Positions 36,603 to 46,791 of a stretch of DNA of 64,000 bases are shown one piece after another. The notes under the pieces were generated by a model. The model did not search any database and was not told the DNA's origin. It was given only the letters and a program-made list of their open reading frames with translations. The stretch's first letter is position 1. Each line of letters starts with the position of its first letter. A program made the translations under genes and the position numbers. The stretch spans positions 2,599,501-2,663,500 of the forward strand of contig NZ_CP133091.1 of assembly GCF_030908385.1 (NCBI RefSeq). Reading direction: 5' to 3'. Source of the stretch: Mangrovimonas sp. YM274 (GTDB taxonomy: Bacteria > Bacteroidota > Bacteroidia > Flavobacteriales > Flavobacteriaceae).

Positions 36603-37784
36603 ATGATACAAATGCAACAAACAATGAGATGGTTTGGTCCCAACGATACCATAAGCCTCGAAGACCTTAGGGAGTGTGGCATCACAGGGATTGTAAGTGC
36701 CCTTCACCATATCCCTGTGGGGGACATTTGGGAAATTGAAGACATCCAACAACACCAACAAACCATTGCTAATGCAGGATTGAAGTGGACTGTTATTGAA
36801 AGCCTTCCGGTGCATGAAGACATTAAGCGTCGTGCCGGAAACTACAAGACCTACATTAAAAACTATAAACAAAGCCTTAAAAATATTGCCCAATGTGGCA
36901 TTAAGGTGATCACCTATAATTTCATGCCTATTTTGGATTGGGTAAGAACGCATCATAGCTTTACAAATCCAGATGGCACCAAAGCCCTTTTATACAATCC
37001 AAAGGCTTTCATCTATTTTGATGTATTTCTTTTAAAGCGTCCAGGAGCTCAGAGCGACTACTCCGAAACTCAAAAAGCCGATGCCTACGCATACGGGGAA
37101 CAGCTTTCTGAGGCAGACAAAGCAACCTTGTTCCGAAATGTGCTCTTGGGACTTCCGGGAAGTAAAAAGAATTTTACGGCAGAAGAAATTTTGTCCCTTT
37201 TGGATAATTACAAAGGCATTGACGACGATGCTTTACGAAGTAATTTAATTCACTTTCTAGAAGAAGTAGCTCCAGTAGCCGAGTCCTTGGATTTAAAACT
37301 TGCCATACATCCAGACGACCCACCATTTTCGGTATTGGGATTACCAAGGGTCATGTGCACGTCCAAAGATGTGCAAGCCATTTTCGACGCGGTACCTCTT
37401 AATGCCAATGGTTTATGTTACTGCACGGGATCCTTTGGAGCCCATCCTGACAACGATTTGTTGCAAATGATAGACGACTTTGGAGATCGCATCCATTTCT
37501 TGCATTTGCGCAATGTTACTAGGGAAAAGGAAGGGATTTTCAGGGAATCTGAACACCTCCATGGAAATAATCCAATTGCTCAAATTATGGAACGTCTCAT
37601 TATGCTAATGCAAGAACGACAAAGCAGTCTCCCCATGCGACCCGACCATGGCTTTTTACATTCCATTGAAGCAGGAAAGGAACAGTATCCTGGCTATTCG
37701 CTAGTTGGTAGATTGAAAGGTTTGGCTGAATTACGGGGACTGGAACTTGGTATCATTCATTCCATAAAAAACCATCAAGCCTGA
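36603..37784 (+). CDS. uxuA: Mannonate dehydratase
   Basis: A 393-residue enzyme that converts D-mannonate to 2-keto-3-deoxy-D-gluconate in the cytoplasm. The N-terminal MRWFGPNDTISLEDLRECG, the metal/active-site blocks LAIHPDDPPFSVLGLPRV and GLCYCTGSFGAHPDND, and the C-terminal PMRPDHGFLHS are characteristic. An internal ATG at 36612 is an alternative start. Together with the SDR it gives the downstream steps for glucuronate freed by GH67/GH115; the first step, uronate isomerase (UxaC), is not in this window. Confidence 0.97.
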   Translation: MIQMQQTMRWFGPNDTISLEDLRECGITGIVSALHHIPVGDIWEIEDIQQHQQTIANAGLKWTVIESLPVHEDIKRRAGNYKTYIKNYKQSLKNIAQCGIKVITYNFMPILDWVRTHHSFTNPDGTKALLYNPKAFIYFDVFLLKRPGAQSDYSETQKADAYAYGEQLSEADKATLFRNVLLGLPGSKKNFTAEEILSLLDNYKGIDDDALRSNLIHFLEEVAPVAESLDLKLAIHPDDPPFSVLGLPRVMCTSKDVQAIFDAVPLNANGLCYCTGSFGAHPDNDLLQMIDDFGDRIHFLHLRNVTREKEGIFRESEHLHGNNPIAQIMERLIMLMQERQSSLPMRPDHGFLHSIEAGKEQYPGYSLVGRLKGLAELRGLELGIIHSIKNHQA

Positions 37785-37825
37785 AAAAGCTTATGAATAA
37801 TTAAATATCTTTTAAACCATTAAAA

Positions 37826-40744
37826 GTGAAGACAATTGCCACTTACATACTAAATATTTCAGTAGGACTCATTTTTCTATGTTCAATACAAGCTAACAGT
37901 TCTTCTTCCGTACAAAGAAATGACTCCCTTAGCTATATTGCTACTAATCCAATTTCACAAGGATTTCCAATTTTTCACAATGAAAAAATTGCTCCAATAA
38001 TACTAAGTGAAGAAGAATATCCTGGTGTAAAACGAGTGGCTTCCCACCTCCAAAAAGATCTGGAGGCCGTGACATTTTCCAAACCGGAACTTTTAATGGA
38101 CATTCCTAAAAATGACAAGCACATCATTATTATTGGCAGTATAGATAGTCCAATCATTCAAAAACTTGCACACTCTGGAAAACTTGATATTACACCACTG
38201 AAAGACCGCTATGAAAAACACATCATCACAACCATTGAAACACCTTTTAAGGGTGTAGACAAAGCCTTGGTTATTGTGGGAAGTGATAAGCGCGGAACCA
38301 TTTATGGCATGTATGACCTCTCCAAAGAAATCGGTGTTAGTCCTTGGTATTATTGGGCTGATGTACCTATTGTACAAAAAAAAGGTCTCTATGTAAAACC
38401 TGGAACGTTTTCCAAAGGAGAACCCAAAGTCAAGTATCGTGGCATTTTTATTAACGATGAAGCTCCAGCTTTAAGAGGATGGGCAAAGGACAAATTTGGC
38501 GGGTTTAATGCACTGTTTTATGATAAAGTCTATGAACTTATCTTACGAAATAAAGGCAATTATTTATGGCCTGCCATGTGGCAACCATCAGCCTTCGCCG
38601 ATGACGATCCAGAAAACGCCCGATTGGCAGACGAATATGGCGTAGTGATATCAACCAGTCACCATGAACCCATGATGCGGGCACATGACGAATGGAAACG
38701 TTATGGAGAAGGTCCTTGGAATTACGTGACCAACAAAGAAAAACTACGTGACTTTTGGAGAGATGGGATTTTGAGAATGAATGACTACGAAAGCGTAGTC
38801 ACTCTAGGAATGCGAGGTGATGGAGACGAAGCCATGGGAGAAGGCACGGCGATTGCTCTATTGCAAGAAATCATTTCCGATCAACGTAAAATCTTAACAG
38901 ACGTGACCAAAAAACCTTTGGAAGACATTCCTCAGGTTTGGGCCCTCTATAAAGAAGTACAAGACTATTATGACAAAGGAATGCGGGTTGCCGATGACAT
39001 TATGATTCTTTTTTGTGATGACAATTGGGGGAACGTTCGCATTTTACCCAAAAAAGAGGATATTAATTACAAAGGAGGATTTGGAATGTATTACCATTTC
39101 GATTTTGTAGGTGGCCCCGTATCTTACCGATGGTTAAACGTCACTCAAATTGAACGGGTATGGGAGCAAATGAACCTTTCGTATCAATGGGGCGTAAAAG
39201 ATCTATGGCTCGTTAATGTTGGGGACATAAAACCCATGGAACTTCCCATTAGCTTTTTTCTGGATTTTGCTTGGAATGCCGAAGAAATCCAATCGAAAGA
39301 CCTTCCCTCCTACTATAAAAATTGGGCAGCACAACAATTTGGGCCAACATATGCCAATGACATTGCCGAAATACTATCGCTCTACACCAAGTACAATGCA
39401 AGACGTACGCCTGAAATGCTAAAACCAGATACCTATAATATAAATAATTATAGGGAAGCAGATAGAATTATTGAGGAATATGATGCCTTGGTTGAAAAAA
39501 GCAAACGCATTTATCAAAACCTAGATGAGTCCTATAAATCGGCATTCTATCAATTAGTACTTTCCCCTGTTGAACTATGCAGTAATCTCAACAAAATGTA
39601 TGTTGCGATAGGAAAAAATAGGCTATACCACCAGCAAGGAAGAAGTTCTACAAATATCTATGCTGAAAAGGCCAAGGACTACTTTTTAAAAGATTCCATA
39701 TTAACTAAGCAATACCATCAATTGGAAGATGGCAAATGGGACCATATGATGTCGCAAACCCATATAGGGTATACCAGTTGGAATAATCCGCCAGTAAACA
39801 AAATGCCGGATGTTTCAGTTATCAAACCTCAGGAAAATGCCCAATTGGGGTACGTAATTGAACATGGCATCCCCTTGGACTCCCAAAAGGATAATGATGA
39901 TAACTCAGGGCTGTATAGCCAATCATTTTCAACCTTCGACCCCATTAACAACCAAAACTATTATATTGAGATTTTTAACAAGGGCTTACAAACATTAAAT
40001 TATACACTAGATACTCAGGAAAAATGGATAAAGCTTTCTTCTAAAGGTGGAAGTTTACAATATGAGGACAAAATATTTGTGACTATCGATTGGAACCTTG
40101 CTCCAAAAGGCAAACACTTTGGTCAAATTCTTATTGCTTCCAATGGAAAGGATTTTCCGGTTCAAGTTCCTATCCAAAATAGCCCTCAAAAAGTTTCAGG
40201 ATTTATCGAAAATAACGGGGTAATAGCTATTGAAGCTGCAAATTATACAAACAAACACAACTCCAAAGATGTCCAATGGATTGAGGTGCCTAACATGGGA
40301 AGAACACACGCTGCCATGACCATGACACCATCCAATGCAGACAAGCAAGAACTAGGTAAAGACACCCCCTATCTGGAATATGAATTCACTACATTTAATA
40401 CTAGTGACCTAAAAGTGGAAACCTATCTTTCTCCTACTTTGAATTATAAGAAAAAGGAAGGCTTGCAATTTGCCATTGCCATTGACCAAGAGGCCCCACA
40501 AATAATCAATATGAACGAAGGTGAAGATGTTCCGGATTGGGAATACCCCGCATGGTGGAACAATGCAGTGGCCGATCACATTAAGAAAAAGCTTTCAAAA
40601 CATAAAAACATCACTGCAGGGACACACAAATTAAGAATTTGGATGATGGATCCCGGTGTTGTATTTCAAAGATTTGTTATCGACCTTGGAGGGTTACGAA
40701 CTAGCTACTTAGGCCCTCCTGAAAGCATACATGTTAAAAAATAG
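37826..40744 (+). CDS. GH115 alpha-glucuronidase
   Basis: A 972-residue exported protein with a signal peptide (SVGLIFLCSIQA region), starting at GTG 37826; no ATG fits. GH115 blocks: PWYYWADVPIVQKK, GIFINDEAPALRGWAKDKFGG-type motif (residues about 206-225), the stretch STSHHEPMMRAHDEW (about 277-292) and TLGMRGDGDEAMGEG. A C-terminal beta-sandwich (EAANYTNKHNSKD, about 810 onward) closes the protein. GH115 enzymes remove (methyl)glucuronate from internal and terminal xylose of polymeric xylan, complementing GH67. It follows uxuA by 41 bases. Confidence 0.95.
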   Translation: MKTIATYILNISVGLIFLCSIQANSSSSVQRNDSLSYIATNPISQGFPIFHNEKIAPIILSEEEYPGVKRVASHLQKDLEAVTFSKPELLMDIPKNDKHIIIIGSIDSPIIQKLAHSGKLDITPLKDRYEKHIITTIETPFKGVDKALVIVGSDKRGTIYGMYDLSKEIGVSPWYYWADVPIVQKKGLYVKPGTFSKGEPKVKYRGIFINDEAPALRGWAKDKFGGFNALFYDKVYELILRNKGNYLWPAMWQPSAFADDDPENARLADEYGVVISTSHHEPMMRAHDEWKRYGEGPWNYVTNKEKLRDFWRDGILRMNDYESVVTLGMRGDGDEAMGEGTAIALLQEIISDQRKILTDVTKKPLEDIPQVWALYKEVQDYYDKGMRVADDIMILFCDDNWGNVRILPKKEDINYKGGFGMYYHFDFVGGPVSYRWLNVTQIERVWEQMNLSYQWGVKDLWLVNVGDIKPMELPISFFLDFAWNAEEIQSKDLPSYYKNWAAQQFGPTYANDIAEILSLYTKYNARRTPEMLKPDTYNINNYREADRIIEEYDALVEKSKRIYQNLDESYKSAFYQLVLSPVELCSNLNKMYVAIGKNRLYHQQGRSSTNIYAEKAKDYFLKDSILTKQYHQLEDGKWDHMMSQTHIGYTSWNNPPVNKMPDVSVIKPQENAQLGYVIEHGIPLDSQKDNDDNSGLYSQSFSTFDPINNQNYYIEIFNKGLQTLNYTLDTQEKWIKLSSKGGSLQYEDKIFVTIDWNLAPKGKHFGQILIASNGKDFPVQVPIQNSPQKVSGFIENNGVIAIEAANYTNKHNSKDVQWIEVPNMGRTHAAMTMTPSNADKQELGKDTPYLEYEFTTFNTSDLKVETYLSPTLNYKKKEGLQFAIAIDQEAPQIINMNEGEDVPDWEYPAWWNNAVADHIKKKLSKHKNITAGTHKLRIWMMDPGVVFQRFVIDLGGLRTSYLGPPESIHVKK

Positions 40745-40805
40745 TGGAAATAAGCCGAAAAACCACCTAAATTTTGGAGTAGGCATAAAGAAAAACCAAT
40801 TAACA

Positions 40806-41933
40806 ATGAAAAAGATATTTAAGCTACTTATCTGTGCGCTCATCGTTTCCTGTAGCAGTAGCGATGACGGAGGACCTAGTGTTGGAGGCCCAACCAACCC
40901 TACTGATGATGACCCTGTAGTAAATCAATACCTTCAAGAGTTTTCAGATTTTCCTATAGGCAACATTGTGTCCGCATCTAAGCTAAGTTCTAGTTCAGCT
41001 GCAAATACAACATTTAAGAATGTCTTATTAGATGATTATAATAGCATCACGGCCGAAAATGACATGAAAATGGCAAATATTTTTGTTGGTCCAGACACAT
41101 TTGATTTTAGTGATGGTGATGCCATTGTTGCCTATGCCAAAGCTAATGGACTTCGTGTGCATGGCCATACACTACTATGGCATCCGGAATATGCCATTCC
41201 GGATTGGTTAGAAAATTTCTCTGGAACCGATGCCGAATTCGAAGCTCATATAGAAAACTATGTAAAGACAACAGTCGCTCATTTTGCTGCAGAAACTGAT
41301 GGAAATGGAAATTCAATTGTTTCTGGATGGGATGTCGTAAATGAATATTTTGATGGATCGGACATTAGGTCAACTCTTTTTACCCAAAGAATGGGTAGCG
41401 ATTACATTAAACGGGTTTTTCAATGGGCTCGTGAGGCTGATCCTAACGTAAAATTGTTTTACAATGATTATAATGTAGTCATCCAGACCAAACGTCAAGC
41501 AATCATTAACATGGCTAATGAATTTATAGCAGAGGGCATCCCTATTGATGGAATTGGTTTGCAGATGCACTTAAACTTTGAATGGCCTTCTGCTTCTGAT
41601 ATCTCCAATGCTTTAAATGATATTACCAATACCGGTTTGCTAGTTCATGTTTCTGAATTGGATATTGGGGCCAACCCTAATAATGATATCACATCCCTTA
41701 CCAGTCAAAGAGCTGAGTTACAAGCCGACCAATACCAAAGAGTTTCTTATTATTATACAGAGAACGTACCAGCCAATCAACAATATGGTATAACGATCTG
41801 GGGGTTTAGAGACCAGGATAGTTGGAGGTATGATGGTGGGACTGATTGGCCTTTATTATATGACAATAGTTATAATACTAAACCATCTTATGATGGATTT
41901 AGTGCTGGCCTGAGTAGTATTCCCGTGAACTAA
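40806..41933 (+). CDS. GH10 endo-1,4-beta-xylanase lipoprotein
   Basis: A 375-residue lipoprotein (IVSCSSSDDGG; acidic residues after the Cys suggest surface export). The single GH10 barrel has the acid/base Glu180 in GWDVVNEYF and the nucleophile Glu284 in VHVSELDIG; HGHTLLWHPE is also typical. The open frame begins at 40731 inside GH115, but ATG 40806 gives the lipoprotein signal. It should cut the xylan backbone at the cell surface. A perfect terminator follows, ending the GH67-GH10 run. Confidence 0.97.
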   Translation: MKKIFKLLICALIVSCSSSDDGGPSVGGPTNPTDDDPVVNQYLQEFSDFPIGNIVSASKLSSSSAANTTFKNVLLDDYNSITAENDMKMANIFVGPDTFDFSDGDAIVAYAKANGLRVHGHTLLWHPEYAIPDWLENFSGTDAEFEAHIENYVKTTVAHFAAETDGNGNSIVSGWDVVNEYFDGSDIRSTLFTQRMGSDYIKRVFQWAREADPNVKLFYNDYNVVIQTKRQAIINMANEFIAEGIPIDGIGLQMHLNFEWPSASDISNALNDITNTGLLVHVSELDIGANPNNDITSLTSQRAELQADQYQRVSYYYTENVPANQQYGITIWGFRDQDSWRYDGGTDWPLLYDNSYNTKPSYDGFSAGLSSIPVN

Positions 41934-41950
41934 TAATATTTTCAAACAAA

Positions 41951-41990
41951 AAACAAAGCCGTCATCTGCAGATGACGGCTTTGTTTTTTG
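41951..41990 (+). terminator. Terminator of the GH67-GH10 operon
   Basis: Perfect 16-base arms (41951-41966, 41971-41986), loop TGCA, then T-run. Confidence 0.92.
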
Positions 41991-42171
41991 TTTATTTCTA
42001 AACTTTGCCTGAAACTAAAACCACTCAATTTAATGAAAAGACCGCTTTTAAATTAGACACATTTCAATTCCATAAGAGACATTAGCAATAACCATAAATA
42101 ATCATTTTTGCAGGCCTAAAAATTATTATGGCAGTTTCCTCCATTATAATATTGTATTCGATTATTTGTAA

Positions 42172-43926
42172 CTAATCTATAACAATATCATTTGCAGAAG
42201 TAGCATATAGCCCCAATAAGCACCCCGTAAATCCGCCCGCTACATCAGTGGATAAAATATCACCTGACAATGTTCCTCCCAAATTTTCAAAAGCACTTCC
42301 ATTGATAGCATAAGAAAAACTATAATCATCTCCCTTTGCTGAAATTTTCAACTTCACAGGACTTTTGACATCAATTTTTGTACTTGCAATTACCTCTGAA
42401 ATAACAGGCCCTTTCCTCCCTGGCCATTTATTTCTTTCCAAAACCAAATAGGTGTCCTTCCCTTTTTTGGTAATACCAAACACATAATTAGATCCTTCAT
42501 TTTGTAAGGCCACTACACCCGCCAAATCTTTTTCAGATTGTGGTTGATACTGTAAGGTTGTGGTAAAGGAAAAATTATCATGCTGTTGCCTGTGAAATAA
42601 TGTGGAGGTGGGCTTTGCTTCTTTAATGTGAGTCTCAAAAGGCTGAATTTTTAATCCTTTTTTAGTGATTTCAATAAACTCTTCGCGAGGCCCTCTCAGC
42701 CCAATCCAACGATAATCAAGCTTATTTGAGGTAAAATTCTCCACAATCGTGAAATTTCCATTAGGCAAAAAACTATCCTGTCCCGTTTTATTCATAACAC
42801 CCTTCGGCAGTTTCACTTTGGGTTCTATAGGCACCAATCCGTTCACAAAAACGGGATACTCCCCAGACCAGTCCACAGGCAAAATAAAGGTCTCACGCCC
42901 TGTATTTACCCTTCCCTTTTCATTTGGACGTACAGCCAAAAAAACGCCATAATACTCACCATTAGGCCCTTCAATCAGGTCTGCATGTCCTGCCCAATCT
43001 ACTTTATTGTCCCTATCCTTACCAAAGTAGCGTTGGGTTAAAATAGGGTTACTTGGTGCTGGAATAAATGGCCCTTTGGGGCTGTCACTTTTAAAAATAA
43101 CTTCGCTATGCCAACCGCCTGTACCACCCTCGGCACACATTAAATAATAGGAGCCGTCTTTTTTGTAAAGATGCGGAGCTTCAATCCAAATTGGTTTTTT
43201 AGAAAGATCGACACCGCCGTCCACAATAATTTTGTCTGTTCCATGAATAACTTTATCGTTTTCTAAATCATATTCCCAAATCTTAATAACTCGATGCCCG
43301 CTGTACAACTCTTTTCCTTTATCAGGCGCGTCATTATGCACTACATAGGCTTTTCCGTCATCATCGAAAAAAATGGAAGGATCAATACCTCCAAAACCTA
43401 ATTTGATAGGACTTCCCCAACCTTGTTTAGGATCTTTGGTTTTAACAATAATATTACCGAGCCCACCTGAAAACGCTGTTACTATCATATAGAAAGTATC
43501 GTTGTGTGGGTTATAAGTTATTCCTGGCGCATAAACACCGCCGCTAATACCTGTATTGTGAGGGTTAAATTCTGACACATCATCAAGCACACCTCCCAAA
43601 TCTGTCCAATTCACTAAATCTTTAGAATGAAAAATAGGCACCCCTGGAAACATAGCAAATGAGGAACAAACCATATAATAATCATCACCTTTTTTGGTAA
43701 TTGCGGGGTCTGGATAACACCCTTGTAAAATAGGTGAGTAAAACTCATTGTCAGCTAGCGGATAGTCTTTATATACTTGATCGTTGCCTTGATAAATTAC
43801 TTCTGTAAAAAGAGGTATGTTTTTATTTTGGCCTGTCGCCTTAAATATAAACGCAAGCAAGATCATAAACAATACGGATTGACCTTTGTTGGACATATTG
43901 AATAATTTAAAATTTGAAATCTTCAT
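42172..43926 (-). CDS. GH43 enzyme, second copy, with C-terminal beta-sandwich
   Basis: A 584-residue exported protein with the same order of domains as the GH43 at 28257-29984: propeller with Asp73 (CYPDPAI), Asp182 (GGIDPSIFF) and Glu249 (WIEAPHLY), then a concanavalin-like C-terminal domain. The two differ throughout, so they are old paralogues. ATG 43896 (MSNKGQSVLFMILLAF) may be the better start because it puts the signal peptide at the N-terminus. It follows the double esterase by 128 bases. Xylosidase or arabinofuranosidase; choice not possible from sequence. Confidence 0.9.
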   Translation of the reverse strand: MKISNFKLFNMSNKGQSVLFMILLAFIFKATGQNKNIPLFTEVIYQGNDQVYKDYPLADNEFYSPILQGCYPDPAITKKGDDYYMVCSSFAMFPGVPIFHSKDLVNWTDLGGVLDDVSEFNPHNTGISGGVYAPGITYNPHNDTFYMIVTAFSGGLGNIIVKTKDPKQGWGSPIKLGFGGIDPSIFFDDDGKAYVVHNDAPDKGKELYSGHRVIKIWEYDLENDKVIHGTDKIIVDGGVDLSKKPIWIEAPHLYKKDGSYYLMCAEGGTGGWHSEVIFKSDSPKGPFIPAPSNPILTQRYFGKDRDNKVDWAGHADLIEGPNGEYYGVFLAVRPNEKGRVNTGRETFILPVDWSGEYPVFVNGLVPIEPKVKLPKGVMNKTGQDSFLPNGNFTIVENFTSNKLDYRWIGLRGPREEFIEITKKGLKIQPFETHIKEAKPTSTLFHRQQHDNFSFTTTLQYQPQSEKDLAGVVALQNEGSNYVFGITKKGKDTYLVLERNKWPGRKGPVISEVIASTKIDVKSPVKLKISAKGDDYSFSYAINGSAFENLGGTLSGDILSTDVAGGFTGCLLGLYATSANDIVID

Positions 43927-44054
43927 TGTTCTAATTCCTTATTTTGACTTTTACTTGAATCTCAAAATGAAAAGGAGTCTCTGAGTTTTGAAATTTCAGC
44001 TGAAATCCTGCTTAACCCTCTCAACAGCACTCCTATCTTGATAATTGCTTTGAT

Positions 44055-46751
44055 TTAGTTGGACTGATTTTTCTTGATGTTTTCTATCACTTCAATCATA
44101 GAGGCCGTCCACACCTCATCCTCATGTTCTTTGAGATATTCTACTAATTGTTTGTGTGCCTCTAGGGAAACATTCATAGAGTGTTCGCCTCCAACCCCAT
44201 GAAATAAGAATACTAACAACGAATTGGTTTCCACTGCCTTCTTTACCAAATCAATCATTTGCTCACCTGTTTCACCAACAATAGCATAAGAGTCTATATC
44301 GTAAATATCGATGTCTTCTAATTTATGCATTTCGTGTCTAACAGCACGCGCACCCGCTAAATCATCTTTTAAGTCATCAATAAAAAAGTCATTGCCGTTT
44401 ACCGTGAAATCTCCACAAGTGAATGCAAAAGTTCGATTGGTTTTGCCATCAACAGCCTCAAGAAGTGTATTGTTGATTTTAATTTCATCTACCATACGTT
44501 CAACCGTATAGGTACCCATATCGTAATTTTTATTAACCCAAGGGCGCGTGTCTTTCCCTATGCAAGGATGAAAAATAGTATGATTTCCAAGTTCATGACC
44601 ATTTTGGGCCAAACGCCTCCAATCGTTGATTCTATTTCTAAAAGCATCGGAATAAGTGGACACATAAAAGGTTGCTTTTAACCTATTCTGGTTCAATAAT
44701 GGCAAGACATGGTCCAAATGCACATTTAAGGCATCATCATAGGTTAAAACAACCGCAGCTTGTTTACCTTGCCAAGGCCTATCATTTAACTTATCGGGAT
44801 CATAAGTTCTAAATGGAGATGCCGGCAGCCCTTCCTTATTGTAAAGATTAGCTCCCAACGGATTGTCTGCCCAAGCATAGCGAACATATCTTGGATTCTT
44901 GACTTCCGGACTGGAAACCTCTACCGTTTCACCTACTATTTTAGCATCCGCCCAAACAAAATATTGGTCTTCTCCAGCAATTTCAAATCTACTTAAAGGT
45001 TCATCATCGATAGAGATTAATCCACTTCCCACAAAATCAAAAGACAACACAATTTTACCTCCTACAATTTTTGAAGATTTATAAATAGGCCCAGAATGGA
45101 CAATATCCTCACCATAAGTCAATTTCATAGCCCCCAGAGCCAACCGTTTTCCAACATCTGCTTTGTTTAGGGGATGGATATCGTTCCATTCGCCTAAATC
45201 TATGCCAACAGCCAGAGCTGTATTGGGTAACGATAACGCCTTTAACTGAGCTTCCCGTAACTCTGCCCAATTACTTTCAGTAGGCAAGAAATCAATATCT
45301 CCAAAATTAACCAACTGCACAATCAAAAAAGGCAACTCTTCAGCATTCCATTGATTCCTCCAATCGTTTATAAGAGCTTTTAAATAGCCTTCGTAAGCTT
45401 TAGGGTTTCCAGTATTTGACTCGCCTTGATACCAAAGTACGCCTTTGATTTTTTGGTTTCTAATTGGCGCAATCATCGCATTATATAACGAGGTTGGTTG
45501 GTTTTGTGCATTGATTGGTCGAGACTCATTTTGTCTAACATTGTTGTAATTAAAAGGCTCAAATACCTCTCCAACCTTATATTGCCAAGTTCCTTTTAAA
45601 TCAATCTCCTGACCTTTTGCGGTTAAATAATAAGGTTTATCTGGAACAAAACCTCCTTTGCCGCCTCTATTGGTAACACGAATAGTTATGATATTTTTTC
45701 CTGCTTTTAAAATACCACCTGAAACCGTGTAACGCCTTGGAGGATATTGGTAAGTGATATTACCTACTTTTATGCCATTTACGTAAACCTCATCCGCATT
45801 TATAATCCGCCCCATATACAATTTAGCTTCCGCTCCCGTCATGGATTCTGGCACATCGATTTCCTTTCTAAACCACACAACGCCATTTAAGTTTTTTAAC
45901 CCTTGGTCCTCCCAGTATCCCGGAATATTATAATTGCGCCAACCTTTTGGAATATAGTCCTTTTCAAACCATTTTAGATCTCCTGAAAGACCTTTGTCTG
46001 CTGGTGTTGTATTATTGCTACTATATTGGCTGTTGCTGTTTGGTGTTGGCTTGGAATTAAGATGTTTTATATAGTCTTTATTTTCTTGAATCAACTCTAA
46101 CTGGTTTGGAAATTCCTTATAACCTGCTTCACTAATCCAAGATTCAATTGGTGTACCACCAACACTGGCATTTATTAGCCCTATGGGAATACCATATTTT
46201 TCGTATACATCTTTGGCAAAAAAATAAGAAACCGAACCAAATCCCAAAACATCTTCACCAACTGCCGATTTCCATTGTCCTTGAGGCAAATCATTTTGCG
46301 GGCCTTCTAAATTAGTTTTTGTGGGAATGAAAAAATTTCTGATTTCCGGATAATTAGAGTGAAATGCTGCTTCTGGATATTTTTCTTTAACCCGCTCTAT
46401 AGGGTTTACCATATTAGATTGCCCCGAACACAACCACACATCGCCAAATAAAATATCGCTTATTTCAATTTTATTTTTTCCTTGTAATTTCATTGAAAAT
46501 GGTCCACCTGCTTTTTGTGGAGGCAAATTGATAGACCAAGCTCCGCTGCTATCAGCCTTAGTTCTATATTTTTTATTTTGAAATGTTAAGGTTACAGATT
46601 CATATGGCGATGACCACCCCCAAATTTTCACATCTTGGTCACGTTGTAAAACCATACCGTTGCTCACTAATTGAGGAAGTTTTATTTGGGAATATGAAAC
46701 CGTAAATTGAAAGAAAAGAACAGCTACGAAGGCTATTTTTAATAATTTCAT
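44055..46751 (-). CDS. Double esterase: SASA (sialate O-acetylesterase type) fused to CE4 polysaccharide deacetylase
   Basis: An 898-residue exported protein. The first half is a SASA-type SGNH esterase: WLCSGQSNM (nucleophile Ser112), LWYQGESNTGN and EWNDIHPLNKADVGKR (Asp/His), with an inserted beta-galactosidase-like jelly roll (FRKEIDVPESMTGAEAKLY). From about residue 665 a NodB/CE4 domain follows: VLTYDDALNVHLDHVLPLL (metal Asp), NGHELGNHTIFHPC (His ligands) and LFHGVGGEH. Both halves keep their catalytic motifs. In this locus the substrate is most likely acetylated xylan. A -7 box is at 46784-46791. Confidence 0.9.
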   Translation of the reverse strand: MKLLKIAFVAVLFFQFTVSYSQIKLPQLVSNGMVLQRDQDVKIWGWSSPYESVTLTFQNKKYRTKADSSGAWSINLPPQKAGGPFSMKLQGKNKIEISDILFGDVWLCSGQSNMVNPIERVKEKYPEAAFHSNYPEIRNFFIPTKTNLEGPQNDLPQGQWKSAVGEDVLGFGSVSYFFAKDVYEKYGIPIGLINASVGGTPIESWISEAGYKEFPNQLELIQENKDYIKHLNSKPTPNSNSQYSSNNTTPADKGLSGDLKWFEKDYIPKGWRNYNIPGYWEDQGLKNLNGVVWFRKEIDVPESMTGAEAKLYMGRIINADEVYVNGIKVGNITYQYPPRRYTVSGGILKAGKNIITIRVTNRGGKGGFVPDKPYYLTAKGQEIDLKGTWQYKVGEVFEPFNYNNVRQNESRPINAQNQPTSLYNAMIAPIRNQKIKGVLWYQGESNTGNPKAYEGYLKALINDWRNQWNAEELPFLIVQLVNFGDIDFLPTESNWAELREAQLKALSLPNTALAVGIDLGEWNDIHPLNKADVGKRLALGAMKLTYGEDIVHSGPIYKSSKIVGGKIVLSFDFVGSGLISIDDEPLSRFEIAGEDQYFVWADAKIVGETVEVSSPEVKNPRYVRYAWADNPLGANLYNKEGLPASPFRTYDPDKLNDRPWQGKQAAVVLTYDDALNVHLDHVLPLLNQNRLKATFYVSTYSDAFRNRINDWRRLAQNGHELGNHTIFHPCIGKDTRPWVNKNYDMGTYTVERMVDEIKINNTLLEAVDGKTNRTFAFTCGDFTVNGNDFFIDDLKDDLAGARAVRHEMHKLEDIDIYDIDSYAIVGETGEQMIDLVKKAVETNSLLVFLFHGVGGEHSMNVSLEAHKQLVEYLKEHEDEVWTASMIEVIENIKKNQSN

Positions 46752-46783
46752 TGGTAAAATGCGTTAGTTTAGTGATACTCTTT

Positions 46784-46791
46784 CAAAAGTA
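46784..46791 (-). promoter_or_regulatory. Putative -7 box of the double-esterase gene
   Basis: TACTTTTG on the minus strand, full match to TAnnTTTG, 32 bases before the start. No CAATCGKTTGC operator is present here. Confidence 0.4.

Noticed and set aside
40731-40805. GH10 start within GH115
   Set aside because: ATG 40806 starts a good lipoprotein signal peptide; the upstream residues are polar and unlike the family.
43994-44007. ATTTCAGCTGAAAT palindrome between the double esterase and GH43
   Set aside because: Short, AT-rich, not repeated at other promoters in the window.
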